This document shows, piece by piece, positions 5,377 to 12,758 of a stretch of 12,758 nt of DNA. The first letter of the stretch is position 1, and each line of letters starts with the position of its first letter. The DNA is from CAZOMR01 sp964580655 (GTDB lineage: Bacteria; RBG-13-61-14; CAZOMR01), in NCBI GenBank assembly GCA_964580655.1, contig CAZOMR010000078.1:1-12758 (forward strand), read 5' to 3'. The notes under the pieces are model-generated. The model saw nothing but the letters and a program-made list of their open reading frames with translations, searched no databases and had not been told where the DNA came from. The position numbers were made by a program, and so were the translations under genes.

Positions 5377-7431
5377 ATGAGGGTCTTGCGGCTTGAGATC
5401 AACAGGTTTCGCAAGTTCAAGCACGAGGTGTTTGAGTTCAAGCCCGGACTGATCGTGGTCGAGGGTCCGAACGAGGCGGGAAAGAGCACCCTGCATCAGG
5501 CACTACGTGCCGCGCTTTACGCAGACCCCGGTTCCAGAGCAAAAGAGGTGCGCGAAATTCAAACCTGGGGCGAAGATGAACTCCCCTGTCTCACGCTTGA
5601 AATGGAGGCAGATTCAGAGAGGATCAGTATCATAAAGGACATGTCTGCAAAAAAGGCCACATTGCAAGTAGGCACGCGAAAAATCACGAGTCGAAAAAAA
5701 ATCGAAGAAGAAATAGCGCAACTTTCAGGGTTTTCCGATGAAAAGATGTTCCTCGCTACTGCCTGCGTCAACCAGGACGAAATGGCTGATCTCGGCAAAG
5801 CAGGAGCGGGCTTGATGGAAAAACTGGGAGAAAAACTTACCGGAGCCGGTGGACGCAGTGTTGACGAGGTTGTGGCAGAGCTGGAAAGGGAATGCGGGGA
5901 ACTTTTGAAAGGCAAGCGCGGCGCCGCGTATAAATATGCGGGCCGCATAAAGGACCTGGAAGATGAGAGGGAAATCCTGGCGCGTCGGCTCGAACAGGCC
6001 AGAACTGAAGCCCGACAAGCCGAGCAGGATGAAACAGAGTTAGAGGAAATTCGCAAGGAACTGAGCGGGCTTGAGAAGAAAATCTCTCTGAACCGAGAGG
6101 TGGTGGATAAAAACAAGGAACTCATGGGCCTGGAAAAAGAGCTCTGGCAAAGGAAAGAAAAATTTGAAAGGCTTTGCAAGGCTGAAGAATCAGCTGATAA
6201 GCGAAAAAAGCTTACCCATAGTTTGGATGGGTATAAAGGGTATGAGGCGCTCTCCGAAGCCGCGCATCGGCTTGAGAAGCTTGAGCCAGAGGCAAAGCCA
6301 CTGAGAGATGAATTGCAGAGAATCAAGAGCATGTCCAAATCCTGGGTCCGGAATCTGGTGTTGCGTCTCATCACGGGATTTACAGGATTGGGACTCGGGC
6401 TTGTGGGATATTTCGCAGAATGGAATCTCTGGCCATGGATTCTACTCGGAGCCGCGACATTGCTGATCGGATCAGGGGCATGGACTTTCTTGAGATGGAG
6501 GAAAGCATTAAGGAAAATAAATGAATTTTCGGATAAATTGCAAAGAATCGAGACGGAGGAAAAGGAGCTTTTATCCGGGTTCGGCCGGGAGAAGCCTGAT
6601 GAGGCGCTTCGTGCTTACCGGGAGTACCAGGTCATAAGTGAAGAGCTGGTTCGTCTCCAGGAGCGCATCCAGGACTTGAGCGGCATTAAGGATAGCGAGG
6701 GACTAAAGCGCCTTCTGAGGATGGAGAGCGCTGATATAAGGACATTGGAGGACCGCATCCGGGAGCATGAGCAATATCGGCTTTCTGACCCGGAAGAACT
6801 GGTGCAGAGAGAGCGTGCCCTGGCGGATGATGAAAATACCAGGGGTGCTCTGGCTCGGAAGCGCATGGCATTGGAGGTTAGCCGCGAAGAGATGCAGACA
6901 GACCCGGAGAATGTGTTTTCTCTGGAGGAAGAGCTTTCAGAGGTTGAGCAAAACCTGGAATTCTGGAATCGCAGGGCTAGAGTGCTGAAGCTGGCCTCGG
7001 AGGGCCTTGTTGAGGCCCGGGCCAGAGTGCTTGCCTCCGCAGGAGTTGTGCTTGAGGAAAAGGTCGGACCTTTGATCTCACGGATCACCTCCGGCCGGTA
7101 CTCCCGTGTCAAGATTTCAGAGGAAAAAAACAAGTTTGAGCTTAAGGTATTTTCAGAGGAAAAAGATGATTGGGTCTCCGATCAGGAGTTGAGCCTTGCT
7201 ACGAGGGAGCAGGTATACCTGGCAGGACGGCTTGCGCTTGTGGACCTGATAACCGGAGGCCGCAAACCAGTTATAATTTTGGATGACCCCTTTGCCCACT
7301 TTGACGATGACAGGTTGAATGCATCTCTTGGGCTATTGAAGGAACTTTCCCGGGAATTTCAGATGATCCTGTTCTCTCCCACCAACAGGTATTCGGATGC
7401 CGCGGACCTCATTTTGCGACTGGGAGTGTGA
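5377..7431 (+). CDS. SbcC/YhaN-like AAA ATPase with central membrane hairpin
   Basis: A 684-residue SMC/Rad50-like ATPase (684 from the ATG at 5377; ATG 5374 is an alternative). The N-terminal half-domain has Walker A GPNEAGKST at 30-38 and a Q-loop Gln near 133. A charged coiled coil follows at about 190-320, then two hydrophobic segments at about 324-346 and 349-372, and a second coil at about 383-550. The C-terminal half-domain has the ABC signature LSLATREQ at 605-612 and Walker B VIILDDPF at 632-639, with a D-loop region. No CxxC zinc hook is present; the membrane segments occupy its place. After Walker B the usual H-loop His is absent (ILFSPTNRY). At 684 residues it is much shorter than E. 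coli SbcC (about 1,050). This layout resembles Bacillus YhaN, which pairs with YhaO. It is probably a membrane-anchored partner of the upstream phosphoesterase. Confidence 0.88.
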   Translation: MRVLRLEINRFRKFKHEVFEFKPGLIVVEGPNEAGKSTLHQALRAALYADPGSRAKEVREIQTWGEDELPCLTLEMEADSERISIIKDMSAKKATLQVGTRKITSRKKIEEEIAQLSGFSDEKMFLATACVNQDEMADLGKAGAGLMEKLGEKLTGAGGRSVDEVVAELERECGELLKGKRGAAYKYAGRIKDLEDEREILARRLEQARTEARQAEQDETELEEIRKELSGLEKKISLNREVVDKNKELMGLEKELWQRKEKFERLCKAEESADKRKKLTHSLDGYKGYEALSEAAHRLEKLEPEAKPLRDELQRIKSMSKSWVRNLVLRLITGFTGLGLGLVGYFAEWNLWPWILLGAATLLIGSGAWTFLRWRKALRKINEFSDKLQRIETEEKELLSGFGREKPDEALRAYREYQVISEELVRLQERIQDLSGIKDSEGLKRLLRMESADIRTLEDRIREHEQYRLSDPEELVQRERALADDENTRGALARKRMALEVSREEMQTDPENVFSLEEELSEVEQNLEFWNRRARVLKLASEGLVEARARVLASAGVVLEEKVGPLISRITSGRYSRVKISEEKNKFELKVFSEEKDDWVSDQELSLATREQVYLAGRLALVDLITGGRKPVIILDDPFAHFDDDRLNASLGLLKELSREFQMILFSPTNRYSDAADLILRLGV
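6346..6492 (+). other. Two transmembrane segments inside the coiled-coil ATPase
   Basis: These codons encode two uncharged hydrophobic stretches (ITGFTGLGLGLVGYF, then WILLGAATLLIGSGAW), each bordered by basic residues, with only a few residues (AEWN) between them. They sit at the midpoint between the two coiled-coil arms. Both coil arms should therefore be on the cytoplasmic side, with the tip of the coil hairpin in the membrane. Confidence 0.85.
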
Positions 7432-9126
7432 CTATCTGATCCTGAGATCAAACGGAAGTAGGGTCAGAACCCGGGAGTGCTCAAGCCTTTCCAAAGGCAA
7501 GAGCCTTTTTGCCGTTGAGAAAAGACGCGGCGAAAAAGGCACGCGGAAAGGCATGGTAAATGGCAGAATTGTCCTGGCCCTCGGCATAATTTCGAGCAAT
7601 GTCTTCTGCGCCTCCGGTATTCCAGCACGCTGTTTGGCCTGCTCCAGTGCGCGGCGTAGTCCGCCTATCTCGTCAATCAGGCTTTTTGCCAATGCCTGCT
7701 CGCCTGTCCAGACCCGGCCTCTGGCCGCGCGTTCCATTTCCTGTTTGGTTTTATTCCTTCCCTGTGCGGCCTTCTCCACAAAAACCCTGTAAAAGCTCTC
7801 TATCTCCTGCTCAAGCTTTTTCCGGCCTGTAGGGGAAAAGGCTTTATAGTCCGAGAACAGGTCAGCATGCTTGCCCCGTGTGACGACTTCTTTCTTCAGC
7901 CCGATCTTTTCATAAAGCCCCTTGAGATTGATCTTTCCGCCGATTACACCGATGGACCCGGTGAATGTCCCGGGCTGGGCAAGTATGTGTTCCGCGGCCA
8001 TGCTGATGTAGTATCCCCCGGATGCGGACAGATCCCCCATGGAGATGATCAGGGGTTTGACGCCTTTGAACAGGCTGACCTCCCGCCAGATGATGTCCGA
8101 GGCCAAGCCGGAACCACCGGGACTGTCCACCCTCAGCACAGCCGCGGCAATAGAGTGGTTCTCCCTGACCCTCCGCAAGGTGCGGGCCAAGGTCCCGGAA
8201 CCGACTGAACTGCCCATGCCCGCGTAATTCCGGCTCTCTCCGCTGTGGATTACGCCGCTTGCGTATATCAGGCCTATGCGGGGAATGGATCGCCAGGGAT
8301 CAAGCCAGGAGAACCCGGGCCCCTTGCGCTGTCGGTATTGATGAATGGATGCCCTTTCAGGGGGCCGGCCTATTTTCTCCTCAAGGTATTCAGGAATCTG
8401 ATCCTGGTAAAGTATCTGGTCAATCAATCCGAGTTCCAGGGCCTCGGACGCTAGATATGGCCCTTCATCAATAATATCGCTGATGCGGTCTTGATCCAGG
8501 CTCCGGCCCTCCGCAATAGCTCTGACGAGCTGGCCGTAAAGCGAGTCCATCAGACCATTGATGGACTCCTTTTGCGCACGGGATGCACCACTGCGGGTGT
8601 AAGGCTCAACCGCGGATTTGTATTTGCCAATCTGGTAAAGCTCAGGCTTGACCTCCAATTTGTCCAGTGCATCCTTGAAATAAACCACTTCGCTGATCAG
8701 GCCCATGAGGTTGAGGGACCCTGCCGGAGTCATGATGATCTCGTCAGCACCCGATGCAAGAAGATAATCAAGGTTTCCCGAATCCTCCAGGAAGCAGAAG
8801 ACGCGCTTGCCCTTGGCGCGAAACCCGAGCAGGGCATGCCGAAGCTCCTGGACACCGGCCCAGCCGAGCGAATGATCCCCGATGTGAAGGAGAAGAGCGA
8901 GAATATTTTCATCAGATTCTGCATCACGCAAGGTCAGGATAAGCTCGCGGAATGAGATCATCGGCCGGGGAAGAAAGCGCTGAAGCCATGTGAAAGCCGG
9001 CAGTTCATCAACAATTTCGCCATGAAGATACACCTCAAGGATGTCAGGTTTTTTGGCCCAGCGCAGGGGAATGCGAAACAGGGCGCTGATAAGGAGCATC
9101 AGACTGGAAAGAATCTTGCTTAACAT
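7432..9126 (-). CDS. sppA: Signal peptide peptidase SppA (long, 67K type)
   Basis: A 564-residue membrane-bound serine protease that degrades signal peptides left after protein export. It has the tandem-domain layout of the long SppA family (E. coli about 618 residues). The catalytic lysine is K170 in IGKYKSAVEPY, matching E. coli Lys209. The nucleophile is S369 in GDLSASGGYYIS, matching Ser409. RVDSPGGS at 332-339 and the TGSIGVIGG segment after the nucleophile are further family blocks. Residues ~4-18 form an N-terminal hydrophobic anchor without an evident cleavage site. It is the last gene of the leftward unit, 21 nt after the cyclophilin gene. A GGAAAGG lies about 10 nt before its ATG. 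Its stop (TAG) abuts the stop of the SbcC-like gene with no base between. Identification is firm. Confidence 0.96.
   Translation of the reverse strand: MLSKILSSLMLLISALFRIPLRWAKKPDILEVYLHGEIVDELPAFTWLQRFLPRPMISFRELILTLRDAESDENILALLLHIGDHSLGWAGVQELRHALLGFRAKGKRVFCFLEDSGNLDYLLASGADEIIMTPAGSLNLMGLISEVVYFKDALDKLEVKPELYQIGKYKSAVEPYTRSGASRAQKESINGLMDSLYGQLVRAIAEGRSLDQDRISDIIDEGPYLASEALELGLIDQILYQDQIPEYLEEKIGRPPERASIHQYRQRKGPGFSWLDPWRSIPRIGLIYASGVIHSGESRNYAGMGSSVGSGTLARTLRRVRENHSIAAAVLRVDSPGGSGLASDIIWREVSLFKGVKPLIISMGDLSASGGYYISMAAEHILAQPGTFTGSIGVIGGKINLKGLYEKIGLKKEVVTRGKHADLFSDYKAFSPTGRKKLEQEIESFYRVFVEKAAQGRNKTKQEMERAARGRVWTGEQALAKSLIDEIGGLRRALEQAKQRAGIPEAQKTLLEIMPRARTILPFTMPFRVPFSPRLFSTAKRLLPLERLEHSRVLTLLPFDLRIR
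7485..7510 (+). terminator. Possible terminator for the SbcC-like gene, inside sppA
   Basis: AAAGGC (7493-7498), a 4-nt loop and GCCTTT (7503-7508), followed by two further T residues, form a short hairpin with a T-run on the plus strand. A competing hairpin pairs GCCTT (7485-7489) with AAGGC (7494-7498). The stem is short, so activity is doubtful. It lies within the sppA 3' coding end because the convergent genes leave no intergenic space. Confidence 0.3.
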
Positions 9127-9147
9127 CTCAGGATAACCTTTCCATGC

Positions 9148-9798
9148 TCAAGGATTCTCCATTAAATCAAGGTGCAAATTCTCTATAATCACGGCCTGGA
9201 GTGGAACAAAGGGATTGGGTCTGCCCCTCTTCCCGGTATTGGGCAACCCGGAGATGCGATCAAGCACATCCATCCCAGAGATCACTTGCCCGAAAACAGT
9301 GTAAGAGCCGTCAATGCGATAATCATCCTGGAGCATTATGTAGAACTGACTGCCGCCGTTATCGGGCAGAAGCGGCGGGTGCATAAGGCCCACTGCGCCG
9401 CGGCTGTGGTGATGCCTGTTGGCTTCAAGTGCCACGGTGTATCCCGGGCCTCCACTACCGTCACCCTTGGGACATCCGCCCACTATCATATATGTCGGCA
9501 CCACACGGTGAAATGTAAGACCATTATAAAAGCCTTCCCGCGCAAGCGTGATGAAACTCCTGACAGTGTTCGGGGCCTCGCGGGGAAAGAGTTTGAACCG
9601 GAAAACCCCGTAATTGGTCTGCACCACCGCGACCATGCTTTCAATGTCTTCCGGGGTCAGATCGTCAATCGGCTTGAGCAATAAATTGGAATCCGCGGAC
9701 ACCCGGTCTTTGCAGGCGGAGCCCAGGCCGAGTGCCAAAACCGCAAGCACGATCAAGAAAAATCTCGCTGACCTGCAGGCCGGTATCAAGTCCTTCAT
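9148..9798 (-). CDS. Cyclophilin-type peptidyl-prolyl isomerase, lipoprotein
   Basis: A 216-residue cyclophilin that catalyses cis-trans isomerisation of X-Pro bonds in exported proteins. Residues 1-29 form a lipoprotein signal (FFLIVLAVLALGLGSAC) with the lipid-bearing Cys at 29. The isomerase domain starts near 55 and contains FHRVVP (catalytic Arg99), GGPGY, GGSQFYIM and YTVFGQV. Compared with human CypA, Gln63 appears as Val106 and Phe60 as Tyr103, so the active site is altered. An open frame extends 17 codons upstream to 9849 and into the neighbouring gene. I prefer the ATG at 9796-9798 because it precedes a normal signal peptide and falls 10 nt after the preceding stop. There is no strong ribosome site. 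It is co-oriented with sppA and the propeller gene, consistent with envelope protein folding. Confidence 0.9.
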   Translation of the reverse strand: MKDLIPACRSARFFLIVLAVLALGLGSACKDRVSADSNLLLKPIDDLTPEDIESMVAVVQTNYGVFRFKLFPREAPNTVRSFITLAREGFYNGLTFHRVVPTYMIVGGCPKGDGSGGPGYTVALEANRHHHSRGAVGLMHPPLLPDNGGSQFYIMLQDDYRIDGSYTVFGQVISGMDVLDRISGLPNTGKRGRPNPFVPLQAVIIENLHLDLMENP

Positions 9799-9808
9799 CG
9801 CTTTCGGA

Positions 9809-11632
9809 CTAAAATTCAAAATATGCCATCCTTTCCCCTGGCGCGGCAATGATCATGTCCGGGTATCCATCATTATTGAAATCACGGACCAATTCAAGGG
9901 TCTGGCCAAAACTGCTCGAATCAGACGGATGGGAAATAGTATGTGTCAAATCCTGATCGCCCTTCAACGGGGCGAAATATATGATTACTTGACCCGCGGC
10001 TGGCAGACCCAGCACAAGATCAGCATAACCATCCTGGTTAAGGTCCCGGGCTCCGGCTATGACACTTCCGAATTCCTTTTCTCTTGAAAGAACCAGGTCC
10101 CTATTGTCCTTGTATTCGATGGGGGTGGTGATATTTTCGGGAAAAAGCAAGTTGCCGTCATCGCCGCCGTAGAAGATAAAGACCTCTCCCGTGTCCCCGT
10201 CCGTTGCGCTTATCGCCAGGTCAGTGGTGGTATCGTAATCGGGGCGTCCGCGAAGGTCTCCCGCGCCGGTCACCACCTGGCCGAAGCGTGCTCCGTCTTT
10301 TGTGCCGCGTATGGTGATGTCCGCAGTGTCGCTATCCAGGGCCAGAATTTTTTGGGTCCCAAGCCCGGTTTTGAAATCCACCAGCCCGGCATCGCCTCCA
10401 TAGAAGATATACACTGTGCCACGGTCATTCGGCTCGGCCTCAGGAGCGCCTATGACCATGTCCGGAATGCCGTCTCCATTGAGGTCAAACCCGCAGGCCA
10501 GGCTTGAGCCGAACTTATCCCCGCTCGCTTCCCCGGAGATTATCAGGGCCGCGGCGGAATCCGCATCTGCCAGCCCTGGAAGGTTCCCGCCCAGAAATAC
10601 ATAAACCTTGCCAACCGTGCTGCCCTCGCTCGGACTTGCGACCGCGAAATCATCATACCCGTCCTCATTGAGGTCGCGACATGCCACAAGGACAGAGCCA
10701 AAGCTAGCAGTGTCTCCAGAAAGAATGCAATTCGCATCATCTGAATTCAGATTGGAGGAGATGTTCCCCTTTCCGTAAAAGAGGTAAACCCGGCCGGCTT
10801 GTGAATCTGCTGAAGGAGCTCCGACAAGTATGTCCGGAATATCATCCCCATTAACAGAGCCTACTCCGGCCAGCGCGGCGCCGAAGGCCTCCGAGGTATC
10901 TCCTTCTATCACCAGACCGGGGAGCCAGCTATCCCTTGCGCGAGAGACATCTGCGCCCTCTACTTTCTTTGTATAAAGAAATTTTTCTTGATTCATTCCA
11001 TAATATACCAGGACCTTGCCTGCGCCGGTATCTCCTATTGCCAGATCAGGGAGTTCATCGGCATTGAAATCACCGAGGCTGGCAAGCGAGCCAGGGTAGA
11101 CCAGTGTGTCTCCATCAGAAGACAAAAGCGGGATCGCGATCAGGGGAACATACTCTGGCCCGCAGATATTGGAAAGGCCGGACTCCTGGCCCACTTCATC
11201 CTTGACCTTGAGCGCAAAGTAATATCTCTCGTAGAGTTCCATGCGGGTCAACCTCAATACATCCACCTCGCCACCCGGGGACGGAAACTTCTCGCCCCTG
11301 ATCCGATTCGCATCATCCCAATCATCTTCAAAATTTTTGTTCTCCAATTCCTCTTTTGTGAAATATCGCAGGTCGTAAAGGGAAGCCTCGCCATCATTGC
11401 CGTTATCACCTGTGGCGGTGAAGCCCAGGGACCGGGTATTCGGAGGCCAGCTCTCGTTCTTGATGAAAACCTTGCCGTCCTTCCTTGATAGGGCCTCGGC
11501 ATCCGAGAAGAAGGACAGGTCATTAATGTCCCCGGGCGGCTTGCGGTCTCCGCTCTCGCAGAAGCATACCAGGGCAAGCAGGATGAAGAGAACTATCCGG
11601 CCAGTATTTCTCAAGTGCATGTGTTTCTTCAT
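9809..11632 (-). CDS. Exported Fn3 + FG-GAP beta-propeller protein
   Basis: A 607-residue exported protein. A hydrophobic N-terminus (IVLFILLALVCFC) is followed by a Pro/Gly linker, suggesting a signal peptide and perhaps lipidation, although neither Cys23 nor Cys25 has a normal lipobox. Residues ~35-155 resemble a fibronectin type III domain (SLGFTATGDNGNDGEASLYD ... YYFALKVKDEVGQESGLSN). Seven FG-GAP/VCBS repeats follow, beginning near 188, 258, 319, 382, 458, 528 and 583, each with a D-x-N-x-D-G-xx-D type calcium loop and a later VYxFYG strand. Seven units predict a complete integrin-alpha-like seven-bladed propeller that ends at the C-terminus. The fifth repeat (RGRPDYDTTTD) is degenerate. 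The role is unknown; adhesion or ligand binding at the cell surface is plausible. It lies 4 nt after the deacetylase gene. Confidence 0.88.
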   Translation of the reverse strand: MKKHMHLRNTGRIVLFILLALVCFCESGDRKPPGDINDLSFFSDAEALSRKDGKVFIKNESWPPNTRSLGFTATGDNGNDGEASLYDLRYFTKEELENKNFEDDWDDANRIRGEKFPSPGGEVDVLRLTRMELYERYYFALKVKDEVGQESGLSNICGPEYVPLIAIPLLSSDGDTLVYPGSLASLGDFNADELPDLAIGDTGAGKVLVYYGMNQEKFLYTKKVEGADVSRARDSWLPGLVIEGDTSEAFGAALAGVGSVNGDDIPDILVGAPSADSQAGRVYLFYGKGNISSNLNSDDANCILSGDTASFGSVLVACRDLNEDGYDDFAVASPSEGSTVGKVYVFLGGNLPGLADADSAAALIISGEASGDKFGSSLACGFDLNGDGIPDMVIGAPEAEPNDRGTVYIFYGGDAGLVDFKTGLGTQKILALDSDTADITIRGTKDGARFGQVVTGAGDLRGRPDYDTTTDLAISATDGDTGEVFIFYGGDDGNLLFPENITTPIEYKDNRDLVLSREKEFGSVIAGARDLNQDGYADLVLGLPAAGQVIIYFAPLKGDQDLTHTISHPSDSSSFGQTLELVRDFNNDGYPDMIIAAPGERMAYFEF

Positions 11633-11636
11633 ATCT

Positions 11637-12680
11637 TCAGGCCCTGATCTGCGGCCAATATGATTTCTGAACCTCGGCCACCTTTTCTATCAGCTCTTCA
11701 AACCCCTCAACAGGGCCTGCCTGCACAGGGACATGGGGGGCCTTGTCCATCATCCTGAGTAGAATCTCGTGAATGCACATGGCCTGGCCCTCCACATGAT
11801 AGCCTCCCTCCAGGGTGATGATAAGCCTTCCCTTGCACATCTCCTCGGCCAGCTCCAGCATGATCGAGGCCAGTCTGGCCATGCCGTTCTCGCTGACATT
11901 CATTCCACCAAGAGGGTCCAGCCGATAGATGTCAAATCCTGCTGAAACCAGGATCAAGTCAGGCTCAAAGGCCCTTGCCACAGGAGCAAGGATGCTGGTG
12001 TAGACCGAGTCGTATTCTCCGTCCCCGCATCCGCTTGGCAGGGGGACATTCACGGTGAAACCAGCGCCTTTCTCTTCTCCTGTTTCGTTAAAATAACCGG
12101 AACCAGGGTAGAACGGGTAACGATGGCTGGAGAAATAGAGCACTCGGGGGTTCTCGTAAAAGGTGTGCTGGGTGCCGTTGCCATGGTGGACATCCCAGTC
12201 CGCGATCAATATCTTTTTCAGCCCGTGCATCTTCATAGCATAATGGGCCGCCACCGCGATATTATTGAAAAGACAGAAGCCCATTGCCCGATCTCGCTCA
12301 GCATGATGCCCCGGGGGGCGGATGAAGGCAAAGGCGTTCTCAATGCCACCCTCCATCACCTCGTCCACACACCTGAGAAGGCTTCCGGCCGCAATGCGGG
12401 CGACCTCGTAAGACCTGGCGCTTGTCGGGGTATCGCCGTCCAGGTGGGTCTGCGCACGGCCTTTCGTAGACCTGACTGTCTCGATGTGATCCTTCGAGTG
12501 AACCGCCAGAAGCTCCTCGTCCCTGACCTCGCGAAGCTCGACCAGGTGCAGATCCTTTTTCAGGCCCTTGCCTTCAATCATCCTGTAGATATGATCCAGT
12601 CGCTCCGGACTCTCCGGATGATAGGTCCCCGTGTCATGGGCCAGAAAAATCTCATCCATCACAATGCCGGTTTTCTTCAT
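11637..12680 (-). CDS. Histone deacetylase family protein (acetylpolyamine/acetoin type)
   Basis: A 347-residue zinc deacetylase of the bacterial HDAC superfamily (class II/AcuC/AphA-like), which typically removes acetyl groups from polyamines or proteins in the cytosol. The catalytic His pair is H125-H126 in RPPGHHAE. The zinc ligands are D163 and H165 in ADWDVHHGNG, plus D250 in SAGFD. The transition-state Tyr is Y294 in LEGGYH. TYHPESPERLD near the N-terminus is a family mark. All key residues are present, so it should be active; the substrate cannot be inferred. Its ATG is preceded by GGAG 8 nt upstream (12689-12692). It is the first gene of the leftward unit; its stop is 4 nt before the next start. 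Confidence 0.95.
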   Translation of the reverse strand: MKKTGIVMDEIFLAHDTGTYHPESPERLDHIYRMIEGKGLKKDLHLVELREVRDEELLAVHSKDHIETVRSTKGRAQTHLDGDTPTSARSYEVARIAAGSLLRCVDEVMEGGIENAFAFIRPPGHHAERDRAMGFCLFNNIAVAAHYAMKMHGLKKILIADWDVHHGNGTQHTFYENPRVLYFSSHRYPFYPGSGYFNETGEEKGAGFTVNVPLPSGCGDGEYDSVYTSILAPVARAFEPDLILVSAGFDIYRLDPLGGMNVSENGMARLASIMLELAEEMCKGRLIITLEGGYHVEGQAMCIHEILLRMMDKAPHVPVQAGPVEGFEELIEKVAEVQKSYWPQIRA

Positions 12681-12701
12681 CTCGTTTTCTCCAGGTTATC
12701 T

Positions 12702-12729
12702 ATTTTATAGCTTTTAAGGCAAAGTTCAA
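12702..12729 (-). promoter_or_regulatory. Likely promoter of the leftward four-gene unit
   Basis: On the minus strand, TTGAAC (12724-12729, 4 of 6 to consensus) is followed after 16 nt by TAAAAT (12702-12707, 5 of 6). Transcription would start near 12695, giving a 5' leader of about 15 nt that contains the GGAG ribosome site of the deacetylase gene. Confidence 0.5.
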
Positions 12730-12758
12730 GTAACTGGACATTCCCCGAATTTTTGGGT

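Noticed and set aside
5559..6374. Long antisense open frame (271 codons) opposite the SbcC-like gene
   Set aside because: Its translation is Ser/Arg-rich and low complexity, as expected for the complement of a Glu/Lys-rich coiled coil; there is no domain or ribosome site.
8491..8955. Open frames opposite sppA, the propeller gene and the deacetylase gene
   Set aside because: They are shadows of well-identified genes; no motif, ribosome site or promoter supports them.
12743..12758. CCCC...GGG hairpin at the right edge
   Set aside because: Only three or four base pairs are visible and the window ends there, so it cannot be judged.
1..12758. CRISPR arrays, tRNA or rRNA genes, insertion sequences and phage genes
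   Set aside because: No repeat-spacer periodicity, cloverleaf, transposase or integrase motif was found on either strand by reading.

Overview
The window reads as ordinary bacterial chromosome with dense gene packing, moderate GC and no mobile elements. Exported proteins (a lipoprotein-type cyclophilin, an SppA peptidase, a secreted PIG-L deacetylase and an FG-GAP propeller protein) point to a Gram-negative envelope. The Fn3-plus-propeller architecture and the dNK-panBCD grouping resemble Desulfobacterota or related uncultivated lineages. That assignment is an inference by resemblance only; no rRNA or other marker is present.

Rightward half (1-7431): a possible 3' tail of an upstream gene ends at 33. 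An FmdB-type zinc-ribbon protein (TTG start) and a deoxynucleoside kinase follow, closed by a clear intrinsic terminator at 1126-1156. Next is a tight pantothenate cluster: panB (start corrected to 1222), panC (ATGA overlap) and panD, with a secreted PIG-L/LmbE-type deacetylase 25 nt downstream. A second unit begins at 4232 with an SbcD/Mre11-like phosphoesterase and an overlapping SbcC/YhaN-like ATPase. An extended -10 promoter lies only about 11 nt upstream of its ATG.

Leftward half (12758-7432): a promoter near 12702-12729 appears to drive a four-gene unit with gaps of 4, 10 and 21 nt: a class II HDAC-like deacetylase, an Fn3 plus seven-repeat FG-GAP beta-propeller protein, a cyclophilin lipoprotein, and the SppA signal peptide peptidase. 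sppA meets the SbcC-like gene tail to tail with no intergenic base.

The most notable item is the SbcD/SbcC-like pair. The ATPase carries two membrane segments at the apex of its coiled coil, where Rad50/SbcC has a CxxC zinc hook, and no CxxC is present. The nuclease has GTHD in place of GNHD, and the ATPase lacks a recognisable H-loop histidine. This resembles the Bacillus YhaO/YhaN pair and suggests a membrane-anchored MR-like complex. The rest is mostly recognisable metabolism and envelope maintenance.
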